A program made the translations under genes and the position numbers. This document shows, in pieces, positions 8,360 through 17,933 of a stretch of DNA of 64,000 bases. Each line of letters opens with the position of its first letter. The first letter of the stretch is position 1. The notes below the pieces were generated by a model. It made no database searches. It saw nothing but the letters and a program-made list of their open reading frames with translations, and was not told where the DNA came from. This stretch comes from Tepidiforma thermophila. Lineage in GTDB: Bacteria > Chloroflexota > Dehalococcoidia > Tepidiformales > Tepidiformaceae. The stretch is taken from assembly GCF_002563855.1 (NCBI RefSeq), contig NZ_PDJQ01000001.1, forward strand, positions 1,612,001-1,676,000, given 5' to 3'.

Positions 8360-9427
8360 ATGCACTACCGAACGTTATGGCTCGGCGCAATCTCCGGCCT
8401 GGCACTCCATCTCGCAGGGCTCGGCTGGGACGTCTACCGCCACTCGCGCGACGCTACCCTCGCCCAGCGCGAGGATGTCCTCTCCCTCGCCAACCCGTCT
8501 CACCTCATGATTGTCGCCGGCACGGCCATCATGGCCGCCTGCCTTTTGGGGGTCGCGGTCGCCTGGCTGAACGAACGGAACATCGGCGGCGACGGCCCCT
8601 GGGGCTCGCTCCTCCGGGGGACCGGCCTCCCGGTGGTCGGCGTGGCCGCTGCCGGGTCAATCTGGCTCGCTTCCCGCGCCGACAGCGGCGGGCACATTCA
8701 CGACGGAAGCCATCTTCACGACCCCGCGCAGGTGGTCGTCCTCGATCCAGCGCTCGCCCGGGCAGTTGGCCCGGCCATAGCGGCAAAATTTGTCGCCTCC
8801 GCCGATGGCCATACCCACGCCGCTGATGGCCCCGGTGACTCGAATCCCATGGGTGAAGGTTCGGCTCACCATCACCACGAAGAGGTCCCGGTAACCGCTG
8901 AACAGCTCGCGGCCGCAGCCGCATTCGTCGTTGAACTCCGCGCGAACATCACACCCTACGAAGACATCCGGAGGGCCATGGCCGACGGTTACATACAAAT
9001 CACCCAGGACCTGCCCGGCATCGCGGCCCATTTCATCAAGCTCGACTACCAGCGCGACGGACACGAAATGGACCCCGCTCGCCCCGAGGTGCTGTTGTAC
9101 ACGAAGCGTCTCGATGGGACGTGGCGCCTCGTCGGCGCAATGTTCCTTGCCGAAGGGGTCACGGAAGAGTCGCCCTCGTACTTCGGCCCGCTCGATGCCT
9201 GGCACTACCACGAAAACCTCTGCTTTGTGGGCAATGGCGTCCGCACGGTCGCCAGCCGCCAGCAGTGCCCGGGCATATTCACTGCCCGGACTCCGTGGCA
9301 GCTCCACGTGTGGACCGTGCCGACCCGAGGCGGGGTCTTCGCCCACGACATGCCGGAGATTGACCCGGGCGCCTACCCCGGTGCGATGGTGCCAGCTGCC
9401 GCCGAGCTCCGCGTGCAGGGCCGATAG
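8360..9427 (+). CDS. His-rich membrane protein of unknown function
   Basis: The start is set by GAGGAG 7 bp before the ATG. Of 355 residues, the first 105 hold three hydrophobic segments (about 5-22, 48-68, 84-104). A His/Asp/Gly-rich linker follows (GGHIHDGSHLHD, later HHHHEE), then a soluble domain of about 190 residues containing HFIKLDYQRDGHEMD, WHYHENLCF, QLHVWTVP and VFAHDMPEIDPGAYPG. Clustered His suggests metal binding outside the membrane. I do not recognise a characterised family. It is divergent from the carboxylase gene and convergent with ilvD, so it is probably transcribed alone. Confidence 0.8.
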   Translation: MHYRTLWLGAISGLALHLAGLGWDVYRHSRDATLAQREDVLSLANPSHLMIVAGTAIMAACLLGVAVAWLNERNIGGDGPWGSLLRGTGLPVVGVAAAGSIWLASRADSGGHIHDGSHLHDPAQVVVLDPALARAVGPAIAAKFVASADGHTHAADGPGDSNPMGEGSAHHHHEEVPVTAEQLAAAAAFVVELRANITPYEDIRRAMADGYIQITQDLPGIAAHFIKLDYQRDGHEMDPARPEVLLYTKRLDGTWRLVGAMFLAEGVTEESPSYFGPLDAWHYHENLCFVGNGVRTVASRQQCPGIFTARTPWQLHVWTVPTRGGVFAHDMPEIDPGAYPGAMVPAAAELRVQGR

Positions 9428-9446
9428 CGCAGTCGCTCGGCCAGCG

Positions 9447-11120
9447 TCAGGACGTTACCGCGCCTTTGGAGGCGCTCGAAACCTGGGCCGCGTACTTGGC
9501 GAACACCCCGCGCGTGTACTTCGGCGGGCGCGGCTTCCACTCCGCCCGGCGCCGTTCGAGCTCCGCCGCATCCACATGGAGCGTCAGCTTCCGCCCCTTA
9601 ACGTCGAAGCTGATGATGTCCCCTTCCCGCACCAGCGCGATCGGCCCGCCGACTGCCGCCTCGGGTGCCACGTGCCCCGCCATCAGCCCGCGCGTCGCGC
9701 CGCTGAAGCGCCCGTCCGTCAGCAGCGCAACCGACTCGCCGAGGCCCTCGCCCACCAGTGCAGCGGTCACGCCGAGCATCTCACGCATGCCCGGCCCGCC
9801 CTTCGGCCCCTCGTTCCGGATAACCACCACATCGCCGGGCCGGATCTGGCGCGCCGTCACTGCGTGGAACGCATCCTCCTCGCACTCGAACACCCGGGCA
9901 GGACCTTCGTGGTACATCCGCTCGTGTCCCGCGACCTTGATGACGCAGCCCTCCGGCGCGAGGTTGCCTTTGAGGATGACCAGCCCTCCGGTCGGCTTGA
10001 GCGCCTTCTCAACGGGGAGGATGACATCCTGGCCCGGGGTTTCGACCGCCTCGGCTGCCTCTTCCGCGATCGTTCGCCCCGTCACGGTCATCACGTTGCC
10101 GTGGAGCTTGCCGGCCTCGAGCAGCCGCTTCGCCAGCAATCGCGTGCCGCCGGCCCGGTCCATGTCGAGCGCAACGTAGCGGCCGCCTGGGCGAAGGTCC
10201 CCGATGAGCGGCGTCTGCTCCGAGATGCGGTCGAAGTCGTCGATGTCGAGCGGCACGCCGGCTTCGTGCGCGATGGCGAGGAGGTGCAGCACCGCGTTGG
10301 TCGACCCGCCCGTCGAAGCCGCGCAGATGATGCCGTTCTCGAACGCCTGCCGGGTCAGGATATCGCGCGGCAGGAGGCCGTCGTTTAGGACCTTCATCAC
10401 GAGCTCGCCCGCCTGGAACGCCACCTTCCGCTTCCGCCTGTCGGTCGCGCCCACGGTCGCACTGCCCATCGGCGAAAGCCCCATAAACTCCATGACAGTA
10501 GCCATGGTGTTTGCGGTGTACTGGGCACCGCAGGCCCCCGCTCCGGGGCAGGCGGCGTCCACAATTTCTTCAAGCTCCTCTTCGGAAAGCTTGCCCGCAG
10601 CGTGCTGCCCCACCCCTTCAAAGACGTCCTGGATGGTGATGTCGCGCCCGCGGTACCTGCCGGGTGCAATCGAACCCCCGTACAGGACCAGCCCCGGGAT
10701 GTTCAGGCGGGCCAGCGCCATCGCCGCCGCGGGAATCGTCTTGTCGCAGCCCACGATGATGACCGCCGCGTCGAACGAGTACCCGACCGCCGCGAGCTCG
10801 ATCGAGTCCGCAATCAGTTCGCGCGAGACCAGCGAGGCCTTCATCCCTTCCGTGCCCATCGAGATGCCGTCGGAGATCGCAACCGTGTTGACCTCCATCG
10901 GCGTGCCGCCGGCCGCCCAGATGCCCGACATCACCTCCGACGCCAGCTCGCGGTGGTTGAAATTGCACGGCATCGTGCCGATCCACGAATGCGCGACCAT
11001 CACGAGCGGCCGCTTCAGGTCCTCTGTCGTATACCCGACCGATTTCAGGTACGAACGCGCCGGGGCCCGGTCGGGGCCATCGACGAGGATGCGGCTGTGG
11101 GCTCGCGGGTCGTAGCTCAT
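9447..11120 (-). CDS. ilvD: Dihydroxy-acid dehydratase
   Basis: IlvD dehydrates 2,3-dihydroxy acids to 2-keto acids, the third step of isoleucine and valine synthesis, using an Fe-S cluster. At 557 residues it has the family length. The cluster cysteines are visible in [22 protein letters not shown] and [16 protein letters not shown]. The C-terminal [32 protein letters not shown] and a final Lys/Arg-rich tail are typical. I start at MSYDPRAHS because GGAG lies 6 bp before this ATG; an upstream in-frame ATG at 11153 lacks such a site. No other branched-chain gene is adjacent. Confidence 0.93.
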   Translation of the reverse strand: MSYDPRAHSRILVDGPDRAPARSYLKSVGYTTEDLKRPLVMVAHSWIGTMPCNFNHRELASEVMSGIWAAGGTPMEVNTVAISDGISMGTEGMKASLVSRELIADSIELAAVGYSFDAAVIIVGCDKTIPAAAMALARLNIPGLVLYGGSIAPGRYRGRDITIQDVFEGVGQHAAGKLSEEELEEIVDAACPGAGACGAQYTANTMATVMEFMGLSPMGSATVGATDRRKRKVAFQAGELVMKVLNDGLLPRDILTRQAFENGIICAASTGGSTNAVLHLLAIAHEAGVPLDIDDFDRISEQTPLIGDLRPGGRYVALDMDRAGGTRLLAKRLLEAGKLHGNVMTVTGRTIAEEAAEAVETPGQDVILPVEKALKPTGGLVILKGNLAPEGCVIKVAGHERMYHEGPARVFECEEDAFHAVTARQIRPGDVVVIRNEGPKGGPGMREMLGVTAALVGEGLGESVALLTDGRFSGATRGLMAGHVAPEAAVGGPIALVREGDIISFDVKGRKLTLHVDAAELERRRAEWKPRPPKYTRGVFAKYAAQVSSASKGAVTS

Positions 11121-12634
11121 GCTCTGCTCCGAATATGGGGTTGCGTTGCGCAAAGCTTACTCCGGGCTCTCCTGCCGGACGAATCGCAGGGTCGGTTGCT
11201 GGCAGCAACTTTGCCATGCCGGTGTGGTATGCTCCCGCCATGCGCCGCACCAGCTTCGCCGAGATGCCCTGCTCTGTCGCTCGCACCCTTGAGGTGATCG
11301 GCGAATGGTGGACCATGCTCGTCATCCGCGAGGCCTTCAACGGCGTCCGCCGCTTCGACGACTTCCAGCAGCGGCTTGGTATTGCGCGCAACGTCCTGGC
11401 GGCCCGCCTCCAGCGCCTCGTCGAACATGGCGTCCTCGAGCGCCGCCAGTACCAGGACCGGCCGCCCCGTTGCGAGTACCGCCTGACTGAAAAGGGGCGC
11501 GACCTCTACCCCGTGCTCGTCGCCATGCTCTCGTGGGGCGACCGCTGGATGGCCGGGCCGGAAGGGCCGCCGCTGACCCTCACCCACCAGTGCGGCCATG
11601 TCCTCGGAGCCCGGCTCGTCTGTGGCGGCTGCGGGGAGCCGCTCGACCCGCGCCACGTCCGGGCCGAGCGGTCCCACCGCGGGGCTGCCCCGGCCGAGTA
11701 GGCTAGATCCCAGGGCGCGGGTCTGCTCCGTCTGCTTCCCTCGCTGCCGCACGCGGGCGCGGCCGGGTGCGGGGGGCACCTGCACTTCGTGCCGATACGG
11801 GATCTCGATGCCCTCCCGGTCGAATCGGTCTTTCACCCGGCGCCGCAGCTCGCCCATCAGCTCCCACTGCTTGAACGGCTTCACGTCGCCAACGACTTTC
11901 AGCTCCACTCCGTCCTCCGCCAGCCGGTCGACGCGCACCACCGCCGGTGTGCTCAGGAAGTCGTCGGGCCGGTCCGCAACCAGCCGCTCGCACTCCTCAT
12001 TGATAACCGGGACTACACGACTCAGGTCCTCTTCGTACGCGACGAGGATGTTGAGATTGATGCGGCTGAACCCGGACGTCATGTTCGTGGCCACGGTGAT
12101 GGCGCTATTGGGAATGATGTGCACGTTTCCGTCCAGATCCCGGAGCACCGTCCGCCTCGGCGTAATCTCAACGACCTGCCCGCTGACCCCCGCCACCCGC
12201 ACCACATCGCCGACCGCATACTGTCCTTCGACGAGGATGAAGAGCCCGTTGATGACGTCCTTGATCAGCGTTTGCGCGCCGAGGCCGATAGCGATCCCGG
12301 CGACACCAACACCGGCAATCAGCGCCGAGACCTGGACGCCGAGCTGGTCGAGCACGATTGCCGCGCCGAGAAACGCCAGGAAGATGTTGAACAGCCAGCC
12401 CAGCGTCGAGAGCAGAGTATCGACCCGCCGCTCGACAACCTCCGGGTCCTCAGCGCGGGCCTTCGCCGCCCGCAGGGAGGCCGACCTGATCACACGGCTC
12501 ACAACACGTTGAACCACCAGCCGAATGACCAGGAGCCCGCCGATGACCGCGGCGATGGTCAGTCCGTTCTCCCGGAACCAGTCGCCCCACTCGTCCGCTG
12601 TGGTCGGTACAAGAAAGAGCAGTCCGTTGCTCAC
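11117..12634 (-). CDS. mscS: MscS-family mechanosensitive ion channel with anomalous C-terminal tail
   Basis: Residues 1 to about 290 are a small MscS channel: N-terminal transmembrane helix (about 25-45), two more near 80-130, pore helix [36 protein letters not shown] with [21 protein letters not shown], and a C-terminal beta domain ending [11 protein letters not shown]. It should open under membrane tension to release solutes. The start overlaps the pcrA stop by 4 bp. The frame then continues for about 215 low-complexity residues antisense to the HxlR gene. That tail has no homology I recognise, and a TAG stop lies in a neighbouring frame near 11704. The functional protein therefore probably ends near 11,720; a frameshift or sequence error is the simplest explanation. 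Confidence 0.75.
   Translation of the reverse strand: MSNGLLFLVPTTADEWGDWFRENGLTIAAVIGGLLVIRLVVQRVVSRVIRSASLRAAKARAEDPEVVERRVDTLLSTLGWLFNIFLAFLGAAIVLDQLGVQVSALIAGVGVAGIAIGLGAQTLIKDVINGLFILVEGQYAVGDVVRVAGVSGQVVEITPRRTVLRDLDGNVHIIPNSAITVATNMTSGFSRINLNILVAYEEDLSRVVPVINEECERLVADRPDDFLSTPAVVRVDRLAEDGVELKVVGDVKPFKQWELMGELRRRVKDRFDREGIEIPYRHEVQVPPAPGRARVRQRGKQTEQTRALGSSLLGRGSPAVGPLGPDVARVERLPAAATDEPGSEDMAALVGEGQRRPFRPGHPAVAPREHGDEHGVEVAPLFSQAVLATGRPVLVLAALEDAMFDEALEAGRQDVARNTKPLLEVVEAADAVEGLADDEHGPPFADHLKGASDRAGHLGEAGAAHGGSIPHRHGKVAASNRPCDSSGRRARSKLCATQPHIRSRA
11240..11701 (+). CDS. HxlR-family winged-helix transcriptional regulator
   Basis: This 153-residue protein begins with the family's characteristic Cys followed by a winged helix: [21 protein letters not shown], then [32 protein letters not shown] and [18 protein letters not shown] short tail has [18 protein letters not shown], four Cys that could bind zinc. 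It is encoded entirely opposite the 3' part of the mscS ORF. Its start lies 119 bp from the divergent ilvD start, so control of ilvD or of itself is possible. The family often senses redox or electrophilic stress through the N-terminal Cys. Confidence 0.85.
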   Translation: MRRTSFAEMPCSVARTLEVIGEWWTMLVIREAFNGVRRFDDFQQRLGIARNVLAARLQRLVEHGVLERRQYQDRPPRCEYRLTEKGRDLYPVLVAMLSWGDRWMAGPEGPPLTLTHQCGHVLGARLVCGGCGEPLDPRHVRAERSHRGAAPAE

Positions 12635-14802
12635 AATGCCCTCAGCTTTGCGTAGCTTTGCAGCAGCCGCCGCGTCCCGGCGGTATCAAACTCAACCACA
12701 TACTCGGTATCGCCGCCGTTTACCCGCGCATCGGCCACCACGCCCTCGCCGAACTTCGGATGCACCACTCGGGTTCCGATCGCGAACACCGGCGTCTCCG
12801 CGGGCTCGAGGTCGTCGGCCGGGGCGGGCGATGCAGCCGCCTCGGCGTATTCCCGCGTGCCGGTTCCGTACGGCCTCCGCACCTCAGCCGGGATATCCGC
12901 AAGGAAGCGCGACGGAGGATTCGCCGCGGTCGCCCCGAACGTCATCCGGCGGTAAGCCCGCGTCACATATAGCACGTCCATTGCGCGGGTCATCCCTACA
13001 TAACAGAGGCGCCGCTCCTCGGCCATCTGCTGCGGGTCCTCGAAGGAACGGATGTGCGGCAACAGGCCCTCCTCCATACCGACAAGAAAGACCACCGGGA
13101 ATTCGAGCCCCTTCGCCGCATGCAGCGTGATCAGCGTCACGCCCTGGCCGCGCCCGTCGAGCATGTCCTGGTCGGTCACCAGCGCCACGTCCTGCAGGAA
13201 GGTCGCAAGGTCGTTCCCCTCGCCGGCCGCTTCCTCATACTCCGCCAGCAGGGCCTGCAGCTCGAGCACATTCTCCAGCCGCTCTTCCGCATTATCGCCT
13301 TCCTGGAGGTAGCGCACGTACCCCACGGCGTTGAGCAGCCGCTCGAACAGCCGACCCAGCGGCTCGTTCCGGTGCTCCCTGAGCTCCTCCATGGTGGCGA
13401 CGAACCCGCGCAGGGCCGCCGCGGCGCGGCCCCCGATACCCTCGGCCCGGCCCTCGGCTGCCGGGCGGCACGCTTCCCAAAGGCTCGTGCCCTGCGCCGC
13501 AGCCAGCTCGCGGAGCCGATCCACCGTGCGCTCGCCGATGCCGCGGCCGGGCACGTTGATGATTCGGCCCAGGCTCGCCTCATCTGCGGGGTTGTGAATG
13601 ACCCGGAAGTACGCGAGCAGGTCGCGAATCTCCCGCCGCTCGTAGAACCGCACACCGCCCACCAGCCGATACGGAATCCGGTGCCGCACGAGGGCCTCCT
13701 CGAACGGTCGGGACTGGGCGTTCGTCCGGTAGAGCACTGCAATGTCCCGGTAGCTCCGCCCGGCCGCGACGAGCCTGCCGACCTCCCGCGCGACGAACTC
13801 GCCCTCCTCTTCGTCGTTGTACGCCTCGTAGGTCACGATCGGCTCGCCGCCGGTCCGCTCGGTCCAGAGCCGCCGGGGATGCCGGCCGGGATTGCGCGCA
13901 ATGACGGCTTCCGCGGCGCGGAGAATGGGCGCTGTCGACCGGTAGTTCTGCTCAAGGAGAACCACCGTGGCCTCGGGGAAGTCGCGGCGGAAGTGCTCGA
14001 CGTTCCGGATATCCGCGCTTCGCCAGGAGTAGATCCCCTGGTCGGGGTCGCCCACCACCGTAATGTTCCGGTGCACCGACGCCAGCTCGCGCGCCAGCAC
14101 ATACTGCGCCGGGTTGGTGTCCTGGAACTCGTCGACCAGCACGTGCCGGTACCGCCCCGCCCACTTCTCCCGCATTGCCGGCACCCGGAGAAGGTCCACA
14201 GCTCGCAGCAGCAGGTCGTCAAAGTCCAGCGCCCCGGCCCGCCGCAGCGCAGCCTCATAGCGCTCGTAGACGCGCGCCGTCACTTCCTCCTGGTACGTCC
14301 GAACGCGCGCGAGCAGCGCCTCCGGCGTCAACATCTCGCTCTTCGCCGCAGATATCCGCGAGAGGACCCAGCGGGGCGCGAATTGCCGGGGGTCGATGCG
14401 CAGCTCCTCAAGCACCTGCTTCACCACCCCGAGCTGGTCCGAATCGTCGTAAATGGCAAACTCGCGCGGTACCCCGATTGCCTCACCATCGACCCGCAGC
14501 CACCGCGCGCACATCGCGTGGAACGTGCCCATGTGGACCGCCTCCGCGTCCTCTCCAATCAGCCGCGCGGCCCGCTCGCGCATTTCCCGGGCGGCCTTGT
14601 TCGTAAAGGTGACCGCCAGGATGTGCCACGGCGGAATCCTCCGCTCCCTGGTTAGCCACCCGATTCGGTGGGTGATGACCCGTGTCTTGCCGCTCCCGGG
14701 GCCGGCCAGGATCAGCAGTGCACCGTCACCGTGCGTCACAGCCGCCCGCTGCGCGTCGTTCAGCCCCGCGAGGATATCGGCCGTCCCGGTCGGTGCACTC
14801 AC
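12631..14802 (-). CDS. pcrA: ATP-dependent DNA helicase PcrA/UvrD
   Basis: This is a 723-residue superfamily 1A 3'-5' helicase used in DNA repair and replication-conflict resolution. All motifs are present in order: Q/Ia region LNDAQRAAVTHGDGALLILAGPGSGKTRV (Walker A), VTFTNKAAREMRER, Walker B DEFQDTN, GDPDQGIYSWRSAD, LEQNYRS, VTLITLHAAKGLEFPVVF and YVGMTRAMDVLYV. The end (FGEGVVADARVNGG) is the short PcrA C-terminal domain. It is followed with 4-bp overlap by the mechanosensitive channel gene. Confidence 0.95.
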   Translation of the reverse strand: MSAPTGTADILAGLNDAQRAAVTHGDGALLILAGPGSGKTRVITHRIGWLTRERRIPPWHILAVTFTNKAAREMRERAARLIGEDAEAVHMGTFHAMCARWLRVDGEAIGVPREFAIYDDSDQLGVVKQVLEELRIDPRQFAPRWVLSRISAAKSEMLTPEALLARVRTYQEEVTARVYERYEAALRRAGALDFDDLLLRAVDLLRVPAMREKWAGRYRHVLVDEFQDTNPAQYVLARELASVHRNITVVGDPDQGIYSWRSADIRNVEHFRRDFPEATVVLLEQNYRSTAPILRAAEAVIARNPGRHPRRLWTERTGGEPIVTYEAYNDEEEGEFVAREVGRLVAAGRSYRDIAVLYRTNAQSRPFEEALVRHRIPYRLVGGVRFYERREIRDLLAYFRVIHNPADEASLGRIINVPGRGIGERTVDRLRELAAAQGTSLWEACRPAAEGRAEGIGGRAAAALRGFVATMEELREHRNEPLGRLFERLLNAVGYVRYLQEGDNAEERLENVLELQALLAEYEEAAGEGNDLATFLQDVALVTDQDMLDGRGQGVTLITLHAAKGLEFPVVFLVGMEEGLLPHIRSFEDPQQMAEERRLCYVGMTRAMDVLYVTRAYRRMTFGATAANPPSRFLADIPAEVRRPYGTGTREYAEAAASPAPADDLEPAETPVFAIGTRVVHPKFGEGVVADARVNGGDTEYVVEFDTAGTRRLLQSYAKLRAL

Positions 14803-14908
14803 TCCCGCATCCTAGCATTCGATCACCCGGCTGAGCGATTCGGGCGCTGCGTCTTGCTGCCGCCTGCGGTAAGGTGTTGCCGGGCTGGTGCCCGAGCCGG
14901 AGCTGAAC

Positions 14909-15595
14909 ATGTTCGATTCGTGGCCCGGGGGCTCCTGGGAAGCTACCGTCCGCTACGTGCTGGCCCTGCTGGTCATTTACCTCGCAGCCATCTGGGTCGC
15001 ACTCGTCTTCTGGACCTACCGCGACATCCGCCAGCGCACCCGCGACCCCGTCCTCCAGACCGTCGCAGTGCTCCTCGTCCTCCTCTTCTTCCTCCCGGGC
15101 CACTGGGTCTACCTGATCGTCAGGCCCCGCTACACCCTCGCGGAGCTGTACGAACGCTCCCTCGAAGAGGAAGCGCTCCTCCAGGAACTCGAGGACCAAA
15201 AAGCCTGCCCCACCTGCAAGCGCCGCGTCCAGGACGACTTCCTCGTCTGTCCGTCCTGCCGAACGCAGCTGAAAGAGCCGTGCCGCCAGTGCGGCAGGCC
15301 GCTGAGCTACGCGTGGGTCGCCTGTCCCTACTGCGGCCTCGAAAAGCCCCCGCGCGAGGGCTTCGGCGCGCGCCCCGTGCGCCCGCCGCAGCCGCGCCAG
15401 TACAGCGGCCAGGCCGCGCCTGCTCCCCGCGCTCCCGCGCCGCGCGGTCCTGCGCCCCAGCCGGCCCGCCCGGCCGCTCCTCCACCGGCTCCTGCGCCGC
15501 AGCCGCGGCCGAACCGCGACCCCTTCGGGGCCCGCGGAACCGCAGCGCCGCAGCCGGGCCAGGCCCCCGATGACGGTCCAGTCATCGGCGGTTAG
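14909..15595 (+). CDS. Membrane protein with double zinc ribbon and Pro-rich tail
   Basis: A 228-residue protein with two N-terminal transmembrane helices (about 13-37 and 47-70), each of the small-prokaryotic-membrane type. A double zinc ribbon follows: CPTCKRR, CPSCRTQ, CRQCGRP and CPYCGLE. The last 80 residues are Pro/Ala/Arg-rich and probably disordered. GGAG 7 bp upstream supports the ATG; a GTG seven codons earlier is the alternative. Function is unknown; such proteins are membrane-anchored, with the ribbon most likely in the cytoplasm. It is divergent from pcrA. Confidence 0.75.
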   Translation: MFDSWPGGSWEATVRYVLALLVIYLAAIWVALVFWTYRDIRQRTRDPVLQTVAVLLVLLFFLPGHWVYLIVRPRYTLAELYERSLEEEALLQELEDQKACPTCKRRVQDDFLVCPSCRTQLKEPCRQCGRPLSYAWVACPYCGLEKPPREGFGARPVRPPQPRQYSGQAAPAPRAPAPRGPAPQPARPAAPPPAPAPQPRPNRDPFGARGTAAPQPGQAPDDGPVIGG

Positions 15596-15681
15596 ATCGC
15601 TCCCGTTTTGCCCCCGCGTCGTCCTTGTTTCCCGTGCAGCCGGAATGCATCCCCTGCGCAAAGCGCCAGCGTTGACGACAG

Positions 15682-16557
15682 CTAGGCCGTCGCTGGTATC
15701 GGCTGGAGCAGCGCCTCGAACAGTCCCGTTCCTGCCAGCAGTTCGCTCATCCGGTCCAGCTTCCGCTCCCCGCGGAATCGAGTCCCCTCGAAAACGCGCT
15801 CCAGCGCAATGACCGTGTTTTCCGTGTCGGTCCGCGAAAGTACGATCGGTACGCCGCTGGCACTCGCTGCGTCGAGCGTGTAGCCGCTTGGGTTTCGGCC
15901 TCCCGTGAGGATCAGTGCATTGGGCGAAGCCCGCAGCGCCGCCAGGTGCATATCCGTCCTGTCGAACCGCGCTACAACCGTCATCGAAGGGAACCGGAGA
16001 AAGTACGGCTGCCCAGCGTCCGAGCCGATCGGCGCGATGACCAGGTGGTCTGAGGTTGTGTCCTCGGGCAGCTCACCCGGCAGGAGCACCTCCGCGTGGA
16101 GCCACCGGAGCGCTTCGTCGAGCGCAAATCCCGCCAGCGTGCGGTCTTCGCCTACCTGGATGTGCAGTGGCCGGCCGCTTTGGGCCTGGACGCCGCGCAC
16201 ACCTGGCACGGCGAGCTGAACGACCGCCGCGGCATTCGCCGGCGGAGCAGCGGCCCCCGCGCCGCGGGTCACAGCGACCACGACTGCCCCGGCCGGGGCC
16301 GCGCCGGCCCCGCACTCGACGACCAGCGTTTCGCCAGCGGCGACCTCCGGAACGTCGGCAAGCGGCTCAGCAGGGCTGCCCGGCGCGAACTCCAGCCCGC
16401 TGTACCACCGCGCATCCTCGGCCGCGCGGCTGCCAGGCTCCGCCAGCCGGACAAGCCGGGTCGGCCTTCCGCTGTAGGCGAGCGCGCGGGCGATTGCGGC
16501 AGCAACGCCGGTCTTTCCCGCACCGGGCTGGGCAGCAGTCACAGCGATGATTGTCAC
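15682..16557 (-). CDS. P-loop NTPase with C-terminal DRTGG domain
   Basis: This 291-residue protein begins with a BioD/MinD-like P-loop (AAQPGAGKTGVAAAIARALAYSG) and a second conserved strand VVECGAG. It ends in a DRTGG domain of about 110 residues (LVIAPIGSDAGQPYFLRF, VARFDRTDMHLAALRA, ALILTGGRNPSGY, VPIVLSRTDTENTVIALE). The same arrangement forms the N-terminal half of long phosphate acetyltransferases, but here the catalytic transacetylase domain is absent. Free-standing versions are thought to be regulators or ligand sensors; the ligand is unknown. It is divergent from queD. Confidence 0.8.
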   Translation of the reverse strand: MTIIAVTAAQPGAGKTGVAAAIARALAYSGRPTRLVRLAEPGSRAAEDARWYSGLEFAPGSPAEPLADVPEVAAGETLVVECGAGAAPAGAVVVAVTRGAGAAAPPANAAAVVQLAVPGVRGVQAQSGRPLHIQVGEDRTLAGFALDEALRWLHAEVLLPGELPEDTTSDHLVIAPIGSDAGQPYFLRFPSMTVVARFDRTDMHLAALRASPNALILTGGRNPSGYTLDAASASGVPIVLSRTDTENTVIALERVFEGTRFRGERKLDRMSELLAGTGLFEALLQPIPATA

Positions 16558-16651
16558 GCGGCAGGCTCCTGCGCCGGTTGGCGCCTCGTCTGGATTGTGA
16601 CGAACGGGACGGATTGCGGCAATGCGCCCCGTTCACCCCAGGGCAGGTACC

Positions 16652-17146
16652 ATGGGGGGCATGCACACGTCACGCAAGGTCACGGTCGAACGGAACCGCC
16701 TGCGGTTCGCCGCAGCACACATGGCCACCTTCTCGGGCGATTGCGAGCCCCTCCACGGCCACAACTACGACGTCTTCATCGAACTTGAGGGCCCGCTGAC
16801 CGAAGACGCCTGGGTCTGGGACTTCAGCGCCGTGAAGCGCGCCGCCCGAGAACTCACCGAACTCCTCGACCACAAATTCCTCCTCCAGCGCGCCAGCCGC
16901 CACCTCGAAATCCGCGAAGAGCCGGACGCGTGGGAAGTGAGCTACCGCGGCCGCACCTACCGCTTCCCCGCCAGCGACGTCCTCCCGCTTCCGATACCCA
17001 ACTCCACCGCTGAGTGCATCGCCGAGTGGTTCGCCGCCCGTCTCCTCGAGGCGCTCCAGCTGCAGGGCGCGACGCACATCCGGCGCCTCACCGTCGGCAT
17101 CGAAGAAATGCCGGGGCAGGCGGGCTGGTATACACTGGAACTGTGA
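16652..17146 (+). CDS. queD: 6-pyruvoyl-tetrahydropterin synthase / QueD-family protein
   Basis: QueD turns 7,8-dihydroneopterin triphosphate into 6-carboxy-5,6,7,8-tetrahydropterin for queuosine and other 7-deazapurines. The zinc ligands are FAAAHMATF and LHGHNY, and the family CxxxHGH motif is present as CEPLHGH. Later WVWDFSAVKR, LLDHKFLL, NSTAECIAEW and the catalytic-Glu region GIEEMPGQAGWY complete the fold. At 164 residues it is longer than E. coli QueD (about 120), with extra sequence between the Asp-His region and NSTAE. An ATG three codons on (16661) is an alternative start. No other queuosine gene is in the window. Confidence 0.85.
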   Translation: MGGMHTSRKVTVERNRLRFAAAHMATFSGDCEPLHGHNYDVFIELEGPLTEDAWVWDFSAVKRAARELTELLDHKFLLQRASRHLEIREEPDAWEVSYRGRTYRFPASDVLPLPIPNSTAECIAEWFAARLLEALQLQGATHIRRLTVGIEEMPGQAGWYTLEL

Positions 17147-17180
17147 GCGGGCTCTGCCGCTCCATTCCCGGAGGAATCCC

Positions 17181-17726
17181 ATGCAGCTCGACTGGGACAA
17201 GACCATCAACGAGATTCTCTCTGAGAAGCTCGCCTGCCAGGCCTGCGGTGCGCTCGGCGACGAGATGGTCGTTGGCTACACCCGCGAGCCTTCGGCCGCC
17301 GAATTCGCCGCCCGCTGCCGCGACTGCACCGATAAGACGGACTGCGACGCTCGCAAGCTCGTCGTCGTGTGCGAGTCCTGCGCCCGCATCCATCGCGTCA
17401 ACGGCGAACTGATGGATGAGACCGGCATGATGACCATGATGCTCGAGGAGTGCCGCCGGAACCTCGAGGACTCCATCGACTACCTTTCCACATACTGGAA
17501 AGAAGAGACCGACGTCAGCTACGACGATATGAAGAAGGGGCTCCACGAGGTCGACCCCGAACTCTTCCGCGAAGAGGACGCGTGGCGGATGCGCCTCGAA
17601 GAAGAGTACCTCCAGCTCCACCGCTGGTTCCGCGAGCACGGCGTGCCGATCCCCGACCCGGGCTGGCGCAGCCAGTACGTCGAAGAAGTTATCGGCCTTG
17701 GCTATACCACGCTCCTCGGCGACTGA
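17181..17726 (+). CDS. Cys-rich, probable zinc-binding protein of unknown function
   Basis: I do not recognise this 181-residue protein. A purine-rich GGAGG lies before the start. Residues 19-70 hold three cysteine pairs (CQACG, CRDC with a further C, and CESCARIH), the pattern of a small zinc-binding module. The remainder is acidic and largely helical (EEDAWRMRLEEEYLQLHRWFREHG). There are no transmembrane segments. It follows queD by 34 bp on the same strand, so the two are probably co-transcribed, and a tRNA cluster follows. Confidence 0.75.
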   Translation: MQLDWDKTINEILSEKLACQACGALGDEMVVGYTREPSAAEFAARCRDCTDKTDCDARKLVVVCESCARIHRVNGELMDETGMMTMMLEECRRNLEDSIDYLSTYWKEETDVSYDDMKKGLHEVDPELFREEDAWRMRLEEEYLQLHRWFREHGVPIPDPGWRSQYVEEVIGLGYTTLLGD

Positions 17727-17742
17727 GAGCCCGCCCGCGGCC

Positions 17743-17770
17743 TTGGCGGAGCCCGGACGCATGCTATAAT
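17743..17770 (+). promoter_or_regulatory. Sigma-70-type promoter of tRNA-Gly
   Basis: TTGGCG at 17743-17748 and a consensus TATAAT at 17765-17770 are separated by 16 bp. They end 12 bp before the mature tRNA-Gly 5' end, where a housekeeping promoter should sit. The three tRNAs downstream could share it. Confidence 0.65.
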
Positions 17771-17782
17771 CCAAACCGTCAG

Positions 17783-17857
17783 GCGGAAGTAGCTCAGTGG
17801 TAGAGCGCCTCCTTGCCAAGGAGGAGGTCGCGAGTTCGAACCTCGTCTTCCGCTCCA
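17783..17857 (+). tRNA. tRNA-Gly (anticodon GCC)
   Basis: The cloverleaf is complete: 7-bp acceptor GCGGAAG/CTTCCGC, D arm with AGCTCAGTGGTAGAGC, anticodon arm CCTCC-TTGCCAA-GGAGG with anticodon GCC, T loop TTCGAAC, discriminator T, and an encoded CCA. It reads Gly codons GGC and GGU. Confidence 0.96.
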
Positions 17858-17933
17858 GCGAAGACCCGACGCCCGCCCGCACGGCGGGCGTTTCTGTTGT
17901 CCTCCCGGGTACCGGGTATCATGGGCAACGGCA

